64,000 nucleotides of DNA, from positions 5,395,501 through 5,459,500 of the forward strand of contig NC_081414.1 in NCBI RefSeq assembly GCF_030272615.1, in the 5' to 3' direction. This DNA is from Cryptomeria japonica. Lineage: Eukaryota; Streptophyta; Pinopsida; Cupressales; Cupressaceae. Positions within the stretch are counted from its first letter, which is position 1. Each line of letters opens with the position of its first letter. Shown here in pieces: positions 10,701-21,576 of the stretch. Below the pieces are notes generated by a model. It worked only from the letters and a program-made list of their open reading frames with translations, did not search any database and was not told where the DNA came from. The position numbers were made by a program, and so were the translations under genes.

Positions 10701-11082
10701 TCATATCACCTAGACATGTGATATGAATTATCATCAATCATATGATACAAGAAATCACATCACCTAAGCATGTGACATGAAGTATCACCTAAACACGTGA
10801 TACAAAAGTTCATCACATCAACTTGTGATGACAAGATATCACCTAAGCACGTGATATCAGCATTGCAAAGTAAGCAATAGTAAGGATAAATACATAAGAG
10901 TAATTAAATCCAAATTGTGGTATGTGCACTGACATTTCCAAATGTCTCTACCACAACATAATCATGGCACATCCATGATACACCAGGAATCACACATGAT
11001 ATCTGGTTTGATCACTATAAGATCGTCACCTTATAATGTCTGCATACAAGTGTTCTTTATCTGAGAGATTGTCACCTCTTAG
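10701..11082. repeat. Array of short hairpins in the Copia-1 3' untranslated region
   Basis: Between the end of the polyprotein region and the 3' LTR lie at least eight separate inverted repeats. The clearest have 8-base loops: 10701-10726 (9-bp arms), 10782-10803 (7 bp), 10810-10831 (7 bp), 10835-10858 (8 bp), 11016-11035 (6 bp) and 11061-11082 (7 bp with one G-T pair). Others are at 10729-10747, 10931-10946 and 10961-10979. In four of them TCAC and GTGA flank the loop, while the outer stem bases differ from copy to copy and still pair. Loops often read CTARRCAY, creating CACGTG or CATGTG at the loop edge. Confidence 0.85.
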
Positions 11083-11176
11083 AAATGTACACAGGGGGTG
11101 GAGCCCATAAAAGTCATATCACGACAAAGAAGTTTACCCATTAAACATCTTAATAAGTATAGGAGTACAAAGCAAA

Positions 11177-14100
11177 TTAAATTTCAATCATACCAAGACC
11201 TTTTCTGAAGTGCTCAACTTTCACCCTGGAAAGTGGTTTGGTAAGAATATTTGATGTCTAGTCTCCTGTACAAATGTATTCCAACTGGATCACATTCCTG
11301 TCTACCATGTCTCGCACATAATGATATGGAATCTCAATATGTTTGGAGCTATCATGAAACACCAGATTCATTGAAAGTTTTATACAACTTTGGTTGTCGC
11401 AATGAATAACTGTAGGTTTCATTGGCTCACCGAATAACCCCACAAGCAACTTCCTAAGCCATACTGCCTCTCAAGAAGCCATGGAGGCTACAATGTATTC
11501 GGCCTCAGTGGAACTCTGTGCTACCGATGACTGTTTTTTGCTGATCCGAGATACCATGGCTGAACCTAAACTGAAATAGCATTCTGAGGTGATTTTCCTA
11601 ACAGTTACACTTCCAACCCAATCTGAATCTGTGAATCCATGTAAATCTACTTCAACTCTCTCATATTTGAGACCAAGTTTTAGGGTACCTTGTAGATATC
11701 TCATGATATATTTGACTACTACTAGGTGTATCTCCTTTGGTTCACACATAAACTAACTCAAGGCATTAACAACATAACAGTTATTTGGTCTCGTATTTAC
11801 CAGATACATCAAGGACCCAATCATTTTCTTGTATGGAGTAGGATCTGAGGGTTGTGATTCTACTGCTACTTCCTTAAGTTTATGAAGGTTTTGTCTCCAT
11901 TGGAGAGGTCATGGGTCTGCAGTTTAGCATTCCAAATCTCTTCAAAATGTTCAAGGTATACTTGCCCTGATTTAGTATAATGCCATCAGAATTATGCCAT
12001 ACTTCCAAACCCAGGAAGTAATGAAGGAGTCCCAAGTCCTTCATGTCAAATTATTTAGCAAGGTCTTTCTTACACTGATCTATGAAGTGATCTTTTCCTG
12101 CGATTAACGAATCATCAACATATAAAATCAATATCAACATATCACCTTTGTCATACTTATATTAGAGATTTGGATCTGCATCATTCTTTGAGAAGCCTTG
12201 CCCTGAGAGATAAGTGTCAATTCTTTCATACCAGGCCCTGGGAGCTTGTTTAAGCCCATAAAGAGCTTTCTTGAGTTTACATGCATGAGATTATACATCA
12301 TGAATCTTAAACCCTTCAGGTTGCTCTACATATACTTTTATGCAATCTCTCCATTAAGAAATGCTATCTTTACATCCATCTGATGTACTTTCCATCCTTT
12401 TGTTGCTGCAATGGCTAAGACTGGTCTTACTGAGGTATATCTGGCTATAGGTGCAAAGGTTTCTTCATAGTCAATTCCTTCCTTTTGTGAGAACCCTCTG
12501 GCTACAAATCTAGCCTTGTGTTTCTCAATGCTACCATCTGCAACATGTTTGATCTTGAAGAGCCATTTGGAGGAGACAACAGATTTTCCAGCTGGCCTAG
12601 GAACAATCTCCCAAACATCATTTTTCATAATGGACTGGTATTCTTCCATACTTGATGTTTAATTGCATCTGATACATTAATAGGTTCAGCTTTTGAAATA
12701 TCATTCTTGAGGGCAACATAGTTGGTAAATTTGTTAGGCCTTTTGCTTTCTTTGAAGGTTCCTGAAAGGGCAACATACTTCTGAGCTTCTTCTATTGTTT
12801 TGGTGGCCCATAGTGGTCTTTTCTTGAGATTTTCTCTAGGTGGGTTTTGTATTTCACCTTCATTTTTCTCAAGATTCTATGATTGAAGCTCAGGGGTAGG
12901 ATCTTCATCTATGCTAGGGGCAGGAACATGGACTTCAGGTTCCATGGAACTTTGGGCTCTTTTGAAGGCTAAGTCTTCCTCAAAAATTACATCCCTACTA
13001 AGTTCAATATGCCTTGGAGGTTTCACTATACCCAACAAGTATTCCCCTTTTTCCATAAGGCTCTAGTTTTGATCTTTTTTCCTTAGGTACATGAAAATAC
13101 ATAGGGCACCCAAATATCCTAAGATGGCTGATATCTGGCTTTAATTTAGTAAAAGCTTCCTCAGGAGTTTTATCTTCAAGATGAGAGTGAGGACGTCTAT
13201 TTCGTATATACACGATAGTGTTGGTTGCTTTTGCCCAAAGATTGGTATTGAGGTTCTGATCTAGGATCATAGCTTTAGCAGTTTCTACAATTGTCCTATT
13301 TTTCCTCTTAGCTACCCCATTTTGTTGAGGATTATAAGGTATAGTAAGCTCCCTCTTAATCCCAGCATTTTTACAAAAATATTTAAACAAATCTGAGGTG
13401 TATTCCCCCCCATTGTTAGTTCTTAAGGTTTTAACTTTATGTCCTAAGGAGTTTTCTGTTAGTGATTTAAATTCTTTAAACCTATTAAGGATCTCTTCTG
13501 ATTCTTTACATTTCAAAAAGTAGATCCAAGTTTTCCTAGAGTATTCATCAACAAATATTACATAATACAAGAACCCCCCTAAAGAGGATACAGACATAGG
13601 TCCACATACATCAGAGTGGACTAATTCTAAAACATTACTTGTTTTTCCAGTACTATTTTGAAAAGAACCTTTAGTATTTTTACTTAAGGCACATCCATTG
13701 CATGCCCCTGAATGATACTGCTTTAACTTGGGTAGACCTGTGACAAGGTTTCCCATTGATGATAAAGCTCTAAAATTCAGGTGACCTAGTCTTCTATGCC
13801 AAACTTCATTAGCATTTGCAACTTCATGGATTAAGGCTAGGTTGGGCTCTGTGCACAACTCATATAAGTAGCCTTGTCTTTGACCAATAGTTTTAGCTTT
13901 CTTAATGGATGAATTCCTTGGCCAAGCCAACACTCTGTTGTCCATGAAGGTCACTTTGTACCCATTATCCTCTAGTGTTGTGATGGAGACTAGTTTTCTC
14001 TTGATGTCTGATACATATAGTACTCCTTTAAGCTGCAATGATACACCTAACTTCAGTTTGATGGTGTAGGTTCCAATTCGTCTTATTGGATGTGTAGAGT

Positions 14101-15076
14101 CATCTTCGATAGTCACTTCCTCATCATTCTCCTCTACCATGGAGTCTAGCACTTCTCTAAACCCTGTAATGTGTCTAGATGAGCTGCTGTCGATCACCCA
14201 TGAGTTAACCTTGTTTGATGCTTGGTTTGTAAGTGTTGAGTAGAGTACATACTTCTTGAAGTCATCTCCTCCCTTTGATTTTCCAGTTCTGGCAAATGTG
14301 GCTTGTTGTTTAGCTCTTTTCGGACATTTAGCAACATAGTGCCTGAATTTGTCACACCTATAAAATTGAATATGAGAGAAATCCTTCTGGGAGATATTCT
14401 TGCCTTGACGACCTTTCCTCTTCCTATATTGTTTCTTCTTGCTTTTCTTATTGGAGTTTGTATTTAGGACTTGGAGATCTTCATCTATATTCTTTTGTTT
14501 GATCCCTTTCTTATTTAACCTTGATTCTTCTTGGAGACAGTCTACCCTTAACCTTTCAAACTTTGGATATTTAGCCCTTGCACTGATGCCTTGGATGAAT
14601 GTTTCCCATATCCTAGGCAGCCCATCTAGAGCAATGAGTGTTAATTCTTTGCTTTGGATCTCATATCCAAGGGTTGCTAGCTCATCCCTTAGGGCTGATA
14701 TCCGCATGAAGTAGGCATTGACTAACTCCCCTTTGATCATAGCTATATGATTTATTTCTCTCTTTAAAGCCAAGGTTCTATTTGCATTGGGTATCTCGAA
14801 TGCATCTTCAAGTGCTTTTAACATGTTGTAGGTCGTTTCATGTTTCCTTATGATGGGCATAATATTATTCCTCACCCCATCAACTATGATTTTGATGGTC
14901 TTTTCATTTCTCTCTATCCATGTCACTTTGTCAGGTTCAGTCTCAGGTTCTATGGTTTCAGCTTTTACAAATGATTCAACTTTATTTTCTCTTAGAATCA
15001 TCTTGATTCTAAACTTCCATGCTGAGAAATCATCACCTCCTGTGAGTCTATCTTTGAATATGATAGTGCTGGCCAT
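11177..15076 (-). pseudogene. Copia-1 gag-pol polyprotein, inactivated
   Basis: The region encodes, in order, gag, protease, integrase, reverse transcriptase and RNase H, the Copia order. The first 690 codons (15076 to 13004) are open from the ATG. The zinc knuckle (YRCDKFRHYVAKC) lacks its first Cys. The protease reads WVIDSSSS where the family has D-S-G. The integrase GPRE-integrase segment (HRRLGHLNFRAL) and the first Asp (HSDVCGP) are present, but the second reads TNNGGEY instead of TDNGGEY, and the third acidic position in NGVAKRKN is Lys. Beyond 13004 the frame is broken. Reverse transcriptase starts near 12649, its YVDD box (12111-12122) survives, and RNase H pieces lie at 11749-11258. 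The original stop is at 11177-11179. The product cannot work, but the frame is well enough kept to recognise every domain. Confidence 0.9.
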
Positions 15077-15153
15077 TTGGAGAAATGTGATGTTGGATAT
15101 ATTCTTGACTTGAATTTAACACAAAATTGAAAAGCCGCAGGTTCGATTTTAAC

Positions 15154-15168
15154 TTGGCTCTAATACCA
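15154..15168 (-). other. Copia-1 primer-binding site (tRNA-iMet type)
   Basis: On the minus strand the bases directly next to the 5' LTR read TGGTATTAGAGCC. This is one mismatch from the plant initiator-Met tRNA complement TGGTATCAGAGC used by most plant Copia elements to prime minus-strand DNA. Confidence 0.85.
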
Positions 15169-15451
15169 TGTAAATGTTTTCAATTTTCTATTCAATGAGC
15201 AAGATGTATTATGTTATTGTATCTTTCATGTAATTGTCAATTCACTATATAATAAATCTGATTATTATATTGTATGTTGCAGATGGAGAGAGAGCATTAA
15301 TAAATTTTGATGATCTTCCAACATTCACCGATCGGTATATATATGCATGCAAGCAAAGGGGATCAAGTAATACCTTGACCGGTCATGTCTATTAGACATG
15401 ATCGATCAAGATATTACTTGACCGTGCCTCTTCAAACCATAATCGTAGTTA

Positions 15452-15578
15452 ACCGATACCAATCGGTGTGTATTATTTAATAAATACAACCGATACTAAT
15501 CGGTGTTATGTGCATTACGATTTATAACCGATGTTAATCGGTATGTAAGCATTGGTTAAGAACCCGATATTAATCAGG
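15452..15578. repeat. ACCGAT-N4-ATCGGT palindrome series (5' LTR copy)
   Basis: Perfect 16-bp palindromes ACCGATACCAATCGGT (15452), ACCGATACTAATCGGT (15489) and ACCGATGTTAATCGGT (15527) are followed by CCCGATATTAATCAGG (15563). Starts are 37, 38 and 36 bp apart, exactly as in the 3' LTR. The four central bases differ between copies while the six-base arms stay constant. Confidence 0.85.
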
Positions 15579-15595
15579 ATTTGTTTGCAAGGTTT

Positions 15596-15596
<1 letters not shown>

Positions 15597-15689
<93 letters not shown>
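15597..15689. repeat. (TA)n microsatellite
   Basis: About 46 TA units lie inside the 5' LTR of Copia-1. The other LTR has only TATATATA at the same place, so the expansion happened after insertion. Confidence 0.95.
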
Positions 15690-15692
<3 letters not shown>

Positions 15693-15776
15693 GGAATGCA
15701 ATCACAACAAGATTGTATATGTGAATATCAACATAAGTTTAAATGATCATGCATACGATCATTAATCAACAATTAT

Positions 15777-16183
15777 AATATATAAAGTTTTACCAAAGGC
15801 AATTACTACCATACATGTTGGGATACATGTTTTATTCTAGCAATTAATGTGAGGACCTATTTAGCACATGCATCCCCCTTTATTAATACTATCTAGCATA
15901 TAGTAGAATGAGGTTCATAAAAGTGCTTCCCTTAAAAAAAAAATTCCTCAAAGATTAAGAGGAGGAAACCTTGAGAGAATGTTTGAGATTTCTCATGTGG
16001 CATTTTTATGTTGTAGGGCCTACCACTAGACTAAAAACTCCTCAATAGAACAATTGTGAGTGCTTTGTGCATTTGTCCAAAATAGCCTCAATGACTAAAA
16101 ATATGGATCCCTCCTGATTCAACGTAAGTAGCTATGTTAGAATACACGTTGTTCTAATCACTTTCTTGAGACAATACACATGA
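15777..16183. other. Host spacer, no gene seen
   Basis: AT-rich DNA between Copia-1 and the next solo LTR, with no open frame longer than chance and no repeat or RNA signal that I can support. Confidence 0.5.
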
Positions 16184-16188
16184 AAAAT

Positions 16189-17294
16189 TGTTGAATTGGT
16201 TGAATAGACCAAAATACTGAGAGGGGGGGTGCATCAATATTCCCACAATATCTAAAAAATTCCACAACCTCGTAATCTTTTACTGATATATCAATTTCAT
16301 CAATTAAGCTCATCAACATGAAATAACAAATGCATAATAAAGAAATAACATAGCCACAAACTAAACACTAGATTTTATAAATGGAAAACCCAAATAGGGA
16401 AAACCACAAAGAGTGTTAGCTCTCAAGATAATATAACTAGTTATATGGTGTTTACAAAATGGGTGGCTCACTGCCAACATACAAAAAGCGGCTCACTGTC
16501 GGAATGCTCACTGTAATAGAAAACAAATGAACTAGGAAAGTTGCATCTCCAAATGCATGAAGTCAGTTCCAAGTTAAGCTCAGATAACAACTCACAAAAG
16601 ACTCACAACCAATCCGGTAAGGGATCACTGTACCATTGCCTACAACGAATCCAGTGAAGGATTACTGCACCACTAACCACAACTCTGCATGCTCCTTACT
16701 CTATCACATAACACATACTCTGCTAATTCACATAGTTCTCTTCTTCTATCTCACTACACCTCTCGCTTACATACATCTTCTTATATATGTATATCGATAA
16801 GGACATGAACCAAGATACAATCTCGACCAAAAAATATGATAACAAAATCGGCCTTCATATGATCTTCTACACGCTTCCTTCACACATTTCATTCACCGAA
16901 ATATACTCTTTAATTACTGAGACAAAATAGGGGTCAACCTGACCCATAGAATCAAACCCATAAGCACAAACTCTAATCACAACAAATCCTAACTCCAAGA
17001 TATAGATGCCACAGATTTCCATGAACGTTCAACAACACAACAAATACAACTGATATGACTGATACCGAAAGACACACAAATAAAACTGGAATAGGATACC
17101 AACCAAGATAAGCACAACTTAGGATTTCGGAGATGAGGATCTTCCGAAAATAACTGTAGTAGATCATCTATGCCTTGTTGCATCACCTGCTCAACTTGTA
17201 ATACCAAAACTGCTTCCAGCATCATACACCAGATGGGGTATGCTAATCGGGTTTGACATCAATGACAACAATGACAATATTCACACGGCTAACA
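16189..17294 (+). mobile_element. Solo LTR, family A
   Basis: The unit starts TGTTGAATTGG and has, about 30 bp in, ACTGAGAGGGGGGGTGCATCA. It ends GGCTAACA. Flanks AAAAT (16184-16188) and AAAAG (17295-17299) agree at four of five bases. The same start signature and the TAACA end occur in the 1.16-kb unit at 30470-31630, so both belong to one LTR family. No internal region is present, which indicates recombination between LTRs. Boundaries are less certain than for the other elements because the duplication is imperfect. Confidence 0.5.
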
Positions 17295-17299
17295 AAAAG

Positions 17300-18779
17300 T
17301 TGGTGGATCTAAGAAGAAAGTGGGAGTGCCAACTTGTATGCCACTTCTCTAATGTGCCATATCACCTAATAGGGACCCTAAAATTTGGGACCCAACTTAT
17401 GGTTGCTCTTTTCCTATAATGAAAACTAATTGTAGGAATGGATATGTAAAATAATCTAATAAAACAATGTTAACTGTATATTGCCTCATATGTTGACCTA
17501 CCTTCTATTTCATGTGATTTTCTCCTACTGTAGCATTAACCTTATGTAGTTTATATAATTCTTCATGCTTAGCTCGAGAGTTATCAACCATTACAACCAT
17601 GAGGCCCACTTCTCTTGCAAACTCATTTACATTGATGTACCTATTTTGAATATTAGGATTTGTTGATTTACATATTTCATTTTTGGGATTATATTCATTA
17701 TGACATATTAGTGTGGATTCTAATTATAGTAGTTTAATCTATGAGTATACAATGATAATTTAGGTTAGTGTATTCTTATAAATAATTATTACTAGTTTGA
17801 TATTAGATAGGTAATTAAGGGTTGGATGATTTTATTCTCATAGAACACATTCATTAGATAAGTAATCTTACATTTTCTCTAGTTTTCCATGTATGGATTA
17901 AATGAAAAGGATTTATATGTGGGTTTCTTATGTAATACTTAATCTCAAAATGTAATACCTAAACTTTATAATTTACATGGAATAACATTAGGAGATTGTA
18001 TGAGAAATTGAATCGTTAAATTCATGTAATTAAGCTGCTTCAATTTGATATAATGTGAAGTTATATAAATAAATAAAACTTGTATTACAAATGGATGTGT
18101 TTAAGTTATTTACACATTTCTTTGATAATATTTTATATGCATTTGATGTTCACTCAAGTGTGCAAATTAATATAATTTGGTAACTAAAATACTAGAGGTC
18201 CTCTAAAAGTCAATTATGTCCTTCCTAGTTACATGTTAGCCTTAGCCCATGAGGGGGTTAAAGATTTTCTATGTGAAATATTGATTTTGATTTTAGATAT
18301 TTTTGTAAAAGAAATTAATGTGATGATTTTGTGTTATAATTATGATTAGTGTTATATGCAAGGTTGCACATGTAATAAAGGGTTCAGGGTCCCTTAATGA
18401 TGCAAACTCATATTTACATATAAGGAAATTTTTAAATGATGGGAAGAAGTTAACTTTCTTTATTTTATGGCTTAAAACCCCACCTTGGAAATGTACCTAG
18501 AGGAAAGGTCTTTTTTTTGCATAGGTTTGTGGAGTGTAAGGTGGTTTCTATACTCACCTAACTTTTTGGAGATGGTCATATTTTATCTTTTGGCAAATAA
18601 GAGATAGAGGTGGATTTGAGAATCCATGTCACAGATCTCTCTTTTCATGGCTTGATGTAGGAAAGTGGATTTCTCTACAATTCACTCAACGAAGTCTAGT
18701 CTTGTGAATGAACATAGGGAAGAGTGTTTCACATTCTTAGAAGAATAAAAGAGAATAGAAGAGAAGGAATGGGTTCCAT
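17300..18779. other. AT-rich host DNA, no gene seen
   Basis: No reading frame with recognisable motifs, no RNA gene and no repeat end is visible between the solo LTR and Copia-2. Confidence 0.5.
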
Positions 18780-18784
18780 ATATA

Positions 18785-20201
18785 TGTTGGCATAACTGAT
18801 GGAGATGATGATGAGATGAGAAGATGATCGGTAAAGTTGATATGAGGAGATTGTTGGCTTGATGATGATGATATAATTGTAATAGGATGTTTGATGACTT
18901 CATTTGTGTTGTCATTGATGACAACCATGTTTGTTTAGTCATCTAGGTCATCTAGACCAACCGCTATAGCCTAACCAATAGCATAATAAGTTAGACAACA
19001 AAACTGCTAAGTTGTTGTCAACTAGTAAACAGGAACAAAGCGATGATCAAGTGACTGGTATGGATGATTGGAGAAGATTATAGTGTTGTGGTTCATAAAA
19101 TATGTTCATAACATTGGAAACGAGTCTGTGATTGAAATTGCATCAAGTTTGGTGAACCAAAAAGCACATTTATAATTGATTGTTATGAACTCTGTGAAGA
19201 AGAATGAATACAGGTATCAGATCTTTAACCGATAATGATTTAAGGTTTGGCGATGGATCTTATCATGATCATAACTTAGTGATGACGTGTCTTAATCCGT
19301 GTGTAATGATAAGATGGTATTAGAGTGCGTACAAGGATCAAATTTCTTGGGAAACAACAAAGTGCTTAGGAGAATGAAACAAGGGTTTGATTGCTTGTCA
19401 AATCGATGTGCGATGATCATTCAATGACGGAAATCATCTAGAAATTTGTTGTAATGATCTTTAATGTATTTTGGCAAAGTGTTTTACCGCACAAAAATGT
19501 AAATTCATTGTATCTTGTTGATGTAATTAGGGTTTGTATCCACCCTAACTGAAAAGTGTATTTAGGGCTAGTTGGAGAAGAAATTTTGTGTCAGTAGTTT
19601 GAGAATAAGGTATCGCCGAACCAGATTGAAGTGTATGCATGTGTGTAGTGGATTTGTGCTAAAAAGGATCTGTACTAGCATGAAAGGAAGTGTTGTAATA
19701 AGATCATTTGCCCCGTTGTTCCCTTATAGTTTCAATAGTTTGAAATCCCTTAACTGAGTAGATCCTAACAGGTCTTATTTTGTAAATCCCTTCAATGTGT
19801 GGCTTATTAACTTGAGTTTAAAATCCTCTAACAAGGTTACTCTTAATAGGGTAGAGCTCCTAATAGGGTCGAGGCAAAATCCCTTGACCGAGTGACTCCT
19901 AATAGGGTTTGCCCTCAACCGGGCATATTATAATCTCTTAACTGAACTAGGCCTTTAACTAGGTGCATTCCAAAATAGTGCAAATATTTTGTGGGTGCTA
20001 ATTCCCACCATGGTTTTTCCCAATTGGGTTTCCATGTGAAAAATCATTGTGTTATGGTTTGCATGCTTTGTTGGATGTTTGCATATGTGGTTATATTTCT
20101 TGCATGCTTATTGTTTTTCAAGTTGGTGAAAGTTGTTATCAAATTTATTAAGTTTTTGCTTGCACTGATTCACCCCCCTCTCAATGCCTTAAAGTTTATC
20201 A
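18785..20201 (+). repeat. Copia-2 5' LTR
   Basis: The 1,417-bp LTR runs from TGTTGGCATAAC to GTTTATCA. Its last third holds repeats of the form AACNGGGT-NNNN-CTCCTAATAGGG between about 19740 and 19970, then a conserved block GGTTTTTCCCAATTGGGTTT and the sequence CACTGATTCACCCCCCTCTC close to the end. Confidence 0.85.
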
Positions 20202-20203
20202 AT

Positions 20204-20216
20204 TGGTATCAGAGCC
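20204..20216 (+). other. Copia-2 primer-binding site (tRNA-iMet)
   Basis: TGGTATCAGAGCC lies two bases after the 5' LTR end. It is the standard complement of the 3' end of plant initiator-Met tRNA. Confidence 0.92.
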
Positions 20217-20263
20217 TAATTCCCTTAAGGCTTAACCGCTTAGGAAGGATATCTAAGGCTAAC

Positions 20264-21576
20264 ATGGGGGAAGGTTCAATGAGTTACAAAGAGCTTTCAA
20301 ATAGGCTTGCAGAATCTCAAGAATCCCTTGGTGAACTAAAGGTCAAGTACAAAGCTTCATTGGCTAAGAGAAGAGAGTTGGCTGAGCAATTGTTGGAACT
20401 CAGTTAAAACAATTCATCCGAGGAAGCAACCATTGATGCCTTGTCTAACGAGGTGGAAAAGGTGAATGATGAAAAGAAAAATCCGAGGAGAGAGTTTGAA
20501 GCCCTTACCATAAGGATGAGCCAAGAGTTGGAAGAGAGGAGGACAACTGAAGACAAAATAAGAGATAAGGAGAATTAGATTGTTAAGTTAAACCGGGGGA
20601 TTGGTACCCTACATGCACATCTTCATGAGGAAAAATAGGAAATAAAAGTTGATCTAGACATGGCTATATCTCTTATATAAAGTCTCACAAAGAAGAATGA
20701 GGAGCTTACCAAGGAGTTGACTAATGCAAATGAGTTACTAGCTAAATTCAACAAGAGCACTATGCTTGATGAGCAGATTCAGACACAAAGGCAGAAAGGA
20801 GATACATATGGCTTGGGATACACAACCTTGAACAAGGAGAGCCATCCAGTACTAAGGCCACCATGCATGAAGCCAAATCTGCACTAAAGACCAAGAAGAA
20901 CATCGGTAAGAGAACCTACAAACCAGTATGTTTTAACTATCATAAGGTAGGTCATACTGCAAATGTTTGTAGAAGTAGATCTAGTACTTTTGATGGATAT
21001 AGACCTAATGCATATGAAGGATATAAGCCTAGTGCTTTTGATGGATATTGCTTTGGTTGCAACAAGTATGGGCATAGAGTTGTTGAGTGTAGGTCAAGAG
21101 TGAACAATAAGAGATCTTACATGGATCAGAGGTCTAATGGTGAATGACAGAGATCTTACTATGACTAGAGAAAACCTACTTGGTAGAGACCTTATGTGAA
21201 CCGATCTAGTCCATATGAAATGGAGAATAGATGGAATGTGACATGTTCAATATGTCACAACTATGGTCATGTGGCTATGAATTGCTGGAGAAGAACTGAT
21301 AGAGGCAATGTTGGACCCTAGAGAGCATCTGGAATGGCATGTTTCCACTGTCATAAACTGGGACACATTGCAAGGTTTTATAGAGCTAGAATGAACCAAC
21401 CAGTTAATCAATCTGTTGACCGAAAAGGAAAGAAGAAGGTATATGTGGAAGAAACCAGAAGTGAGATGAGTAAGATATGGAGGAAGAAATGTGAGGAGAA
21501 ACCATCGGAGGACTCCAATTCTTCACTTGGTGTGGAGAATCCCTCACCGGAAAACTATGCTATGTATGAAGCTTAG
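20264..21576 (+). pseudogene. Copia-2 gag with four zinc-knuckle motifs, disrupted
   Basis: The gag starts at ATG 20264 (MGEGSMSYKELSNRLAES), soon after the primer-binding site. It is charged and coiled-coil-like, and stops first at 20407. Further stops and frame losses follow. From 20863 it shows CFNYHKVGHTANVC (second Cys changed to Tyr), CFGCNKYGHRVVEC (intact) and, after stops, CSICHNYGHVAMNC (intact) and CFHCHKLGHIARFY (last Cys changed to Tyr). Gag packages the element RNA, and zinc knuckles bind nucleic acid. Most Copia gags have one knuckle, so four is unusual. The region ends at 21574-21576 with a stop followed by GGGGAGCATAT. Confidence 0.85.

Larger units (their letters stand above)
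9903..15771 (-). mobile_element. Copia-1, complete but inactive LTR retrotransposon
   Basis: A 5.9-kb Copia element lies on the minus strand. Its 3' LTR is at 9903-10593 and its 5' LTR at 15169-15771. A primer-binding site for initiator-Met tRNA is adjacent to the 5' LTR, and a purine tract (AAGAGGGAG on the minus strand) is adjacent to the 3' LTR. Flanks are ATTAG on the left and ATTAT on the right, a five-base duplication with one mismatch. Both LTRs begin TG and end CA. The polyprotein region (15076 to 11177) has lost its frame in the second half, and key catalytic residues are changed. The LTRs and the 3' untranslated region contain unusual palindrome arrays, listed separately. Confidence 0.85.
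15169..15771 (-). repeat. Copia-1 5' LTR with internal deletion and AT expansion
   Basis: This copy matches the 3' LTR from TGTAAATG through the palindrome series and the GATCATGCATACGATCAT block. It then jumps to ATCAACA, the LTR terminus, at 15771. About 240 bp present in the 3' LTR is missing, while a run of about 46 TA units has expanded. The lost part includes the overlapping hairpins and, in element orientation, the first part of the LTR, where promoter sequence normally lies. Confidence 0.75.

Noticed and set aside
15452-15578. Regular palindromes at ~37-bp spacing as a CRISPR array
   Set aside because: This is plant LTR sequence in two copies; the intervening sequence is itself conserved between LTRs and no cas genes exist here.
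15552-15746. Open frame rich in Ile-Tyr repeats (also at 56951-57142 and 57384-57620)
   Set aside because: It is a translation of (TA)n microsatellites, not a gene.
16973-17225. Minus-strand ORFs of 64 and 78 codons
   Set aside because: They lie wholly inside a solo LTR and overlap each other in different frames with no motif.
20204-20216. TGGTATCAGAGCC as part of a tRNA gene (also at 35018)
   Set aside because: It is the short primer-binding complement next to an LTR; no cloverleaf can be formed around it. No tRNA or rRNA gene was found in the window.
19991-20407. 138-codon ORF starting in the Copia-2 LTR
   Set aside because: The upstream half translates LTR sequence. The real gag start is the ATG at 20264, after the primer-binding site.
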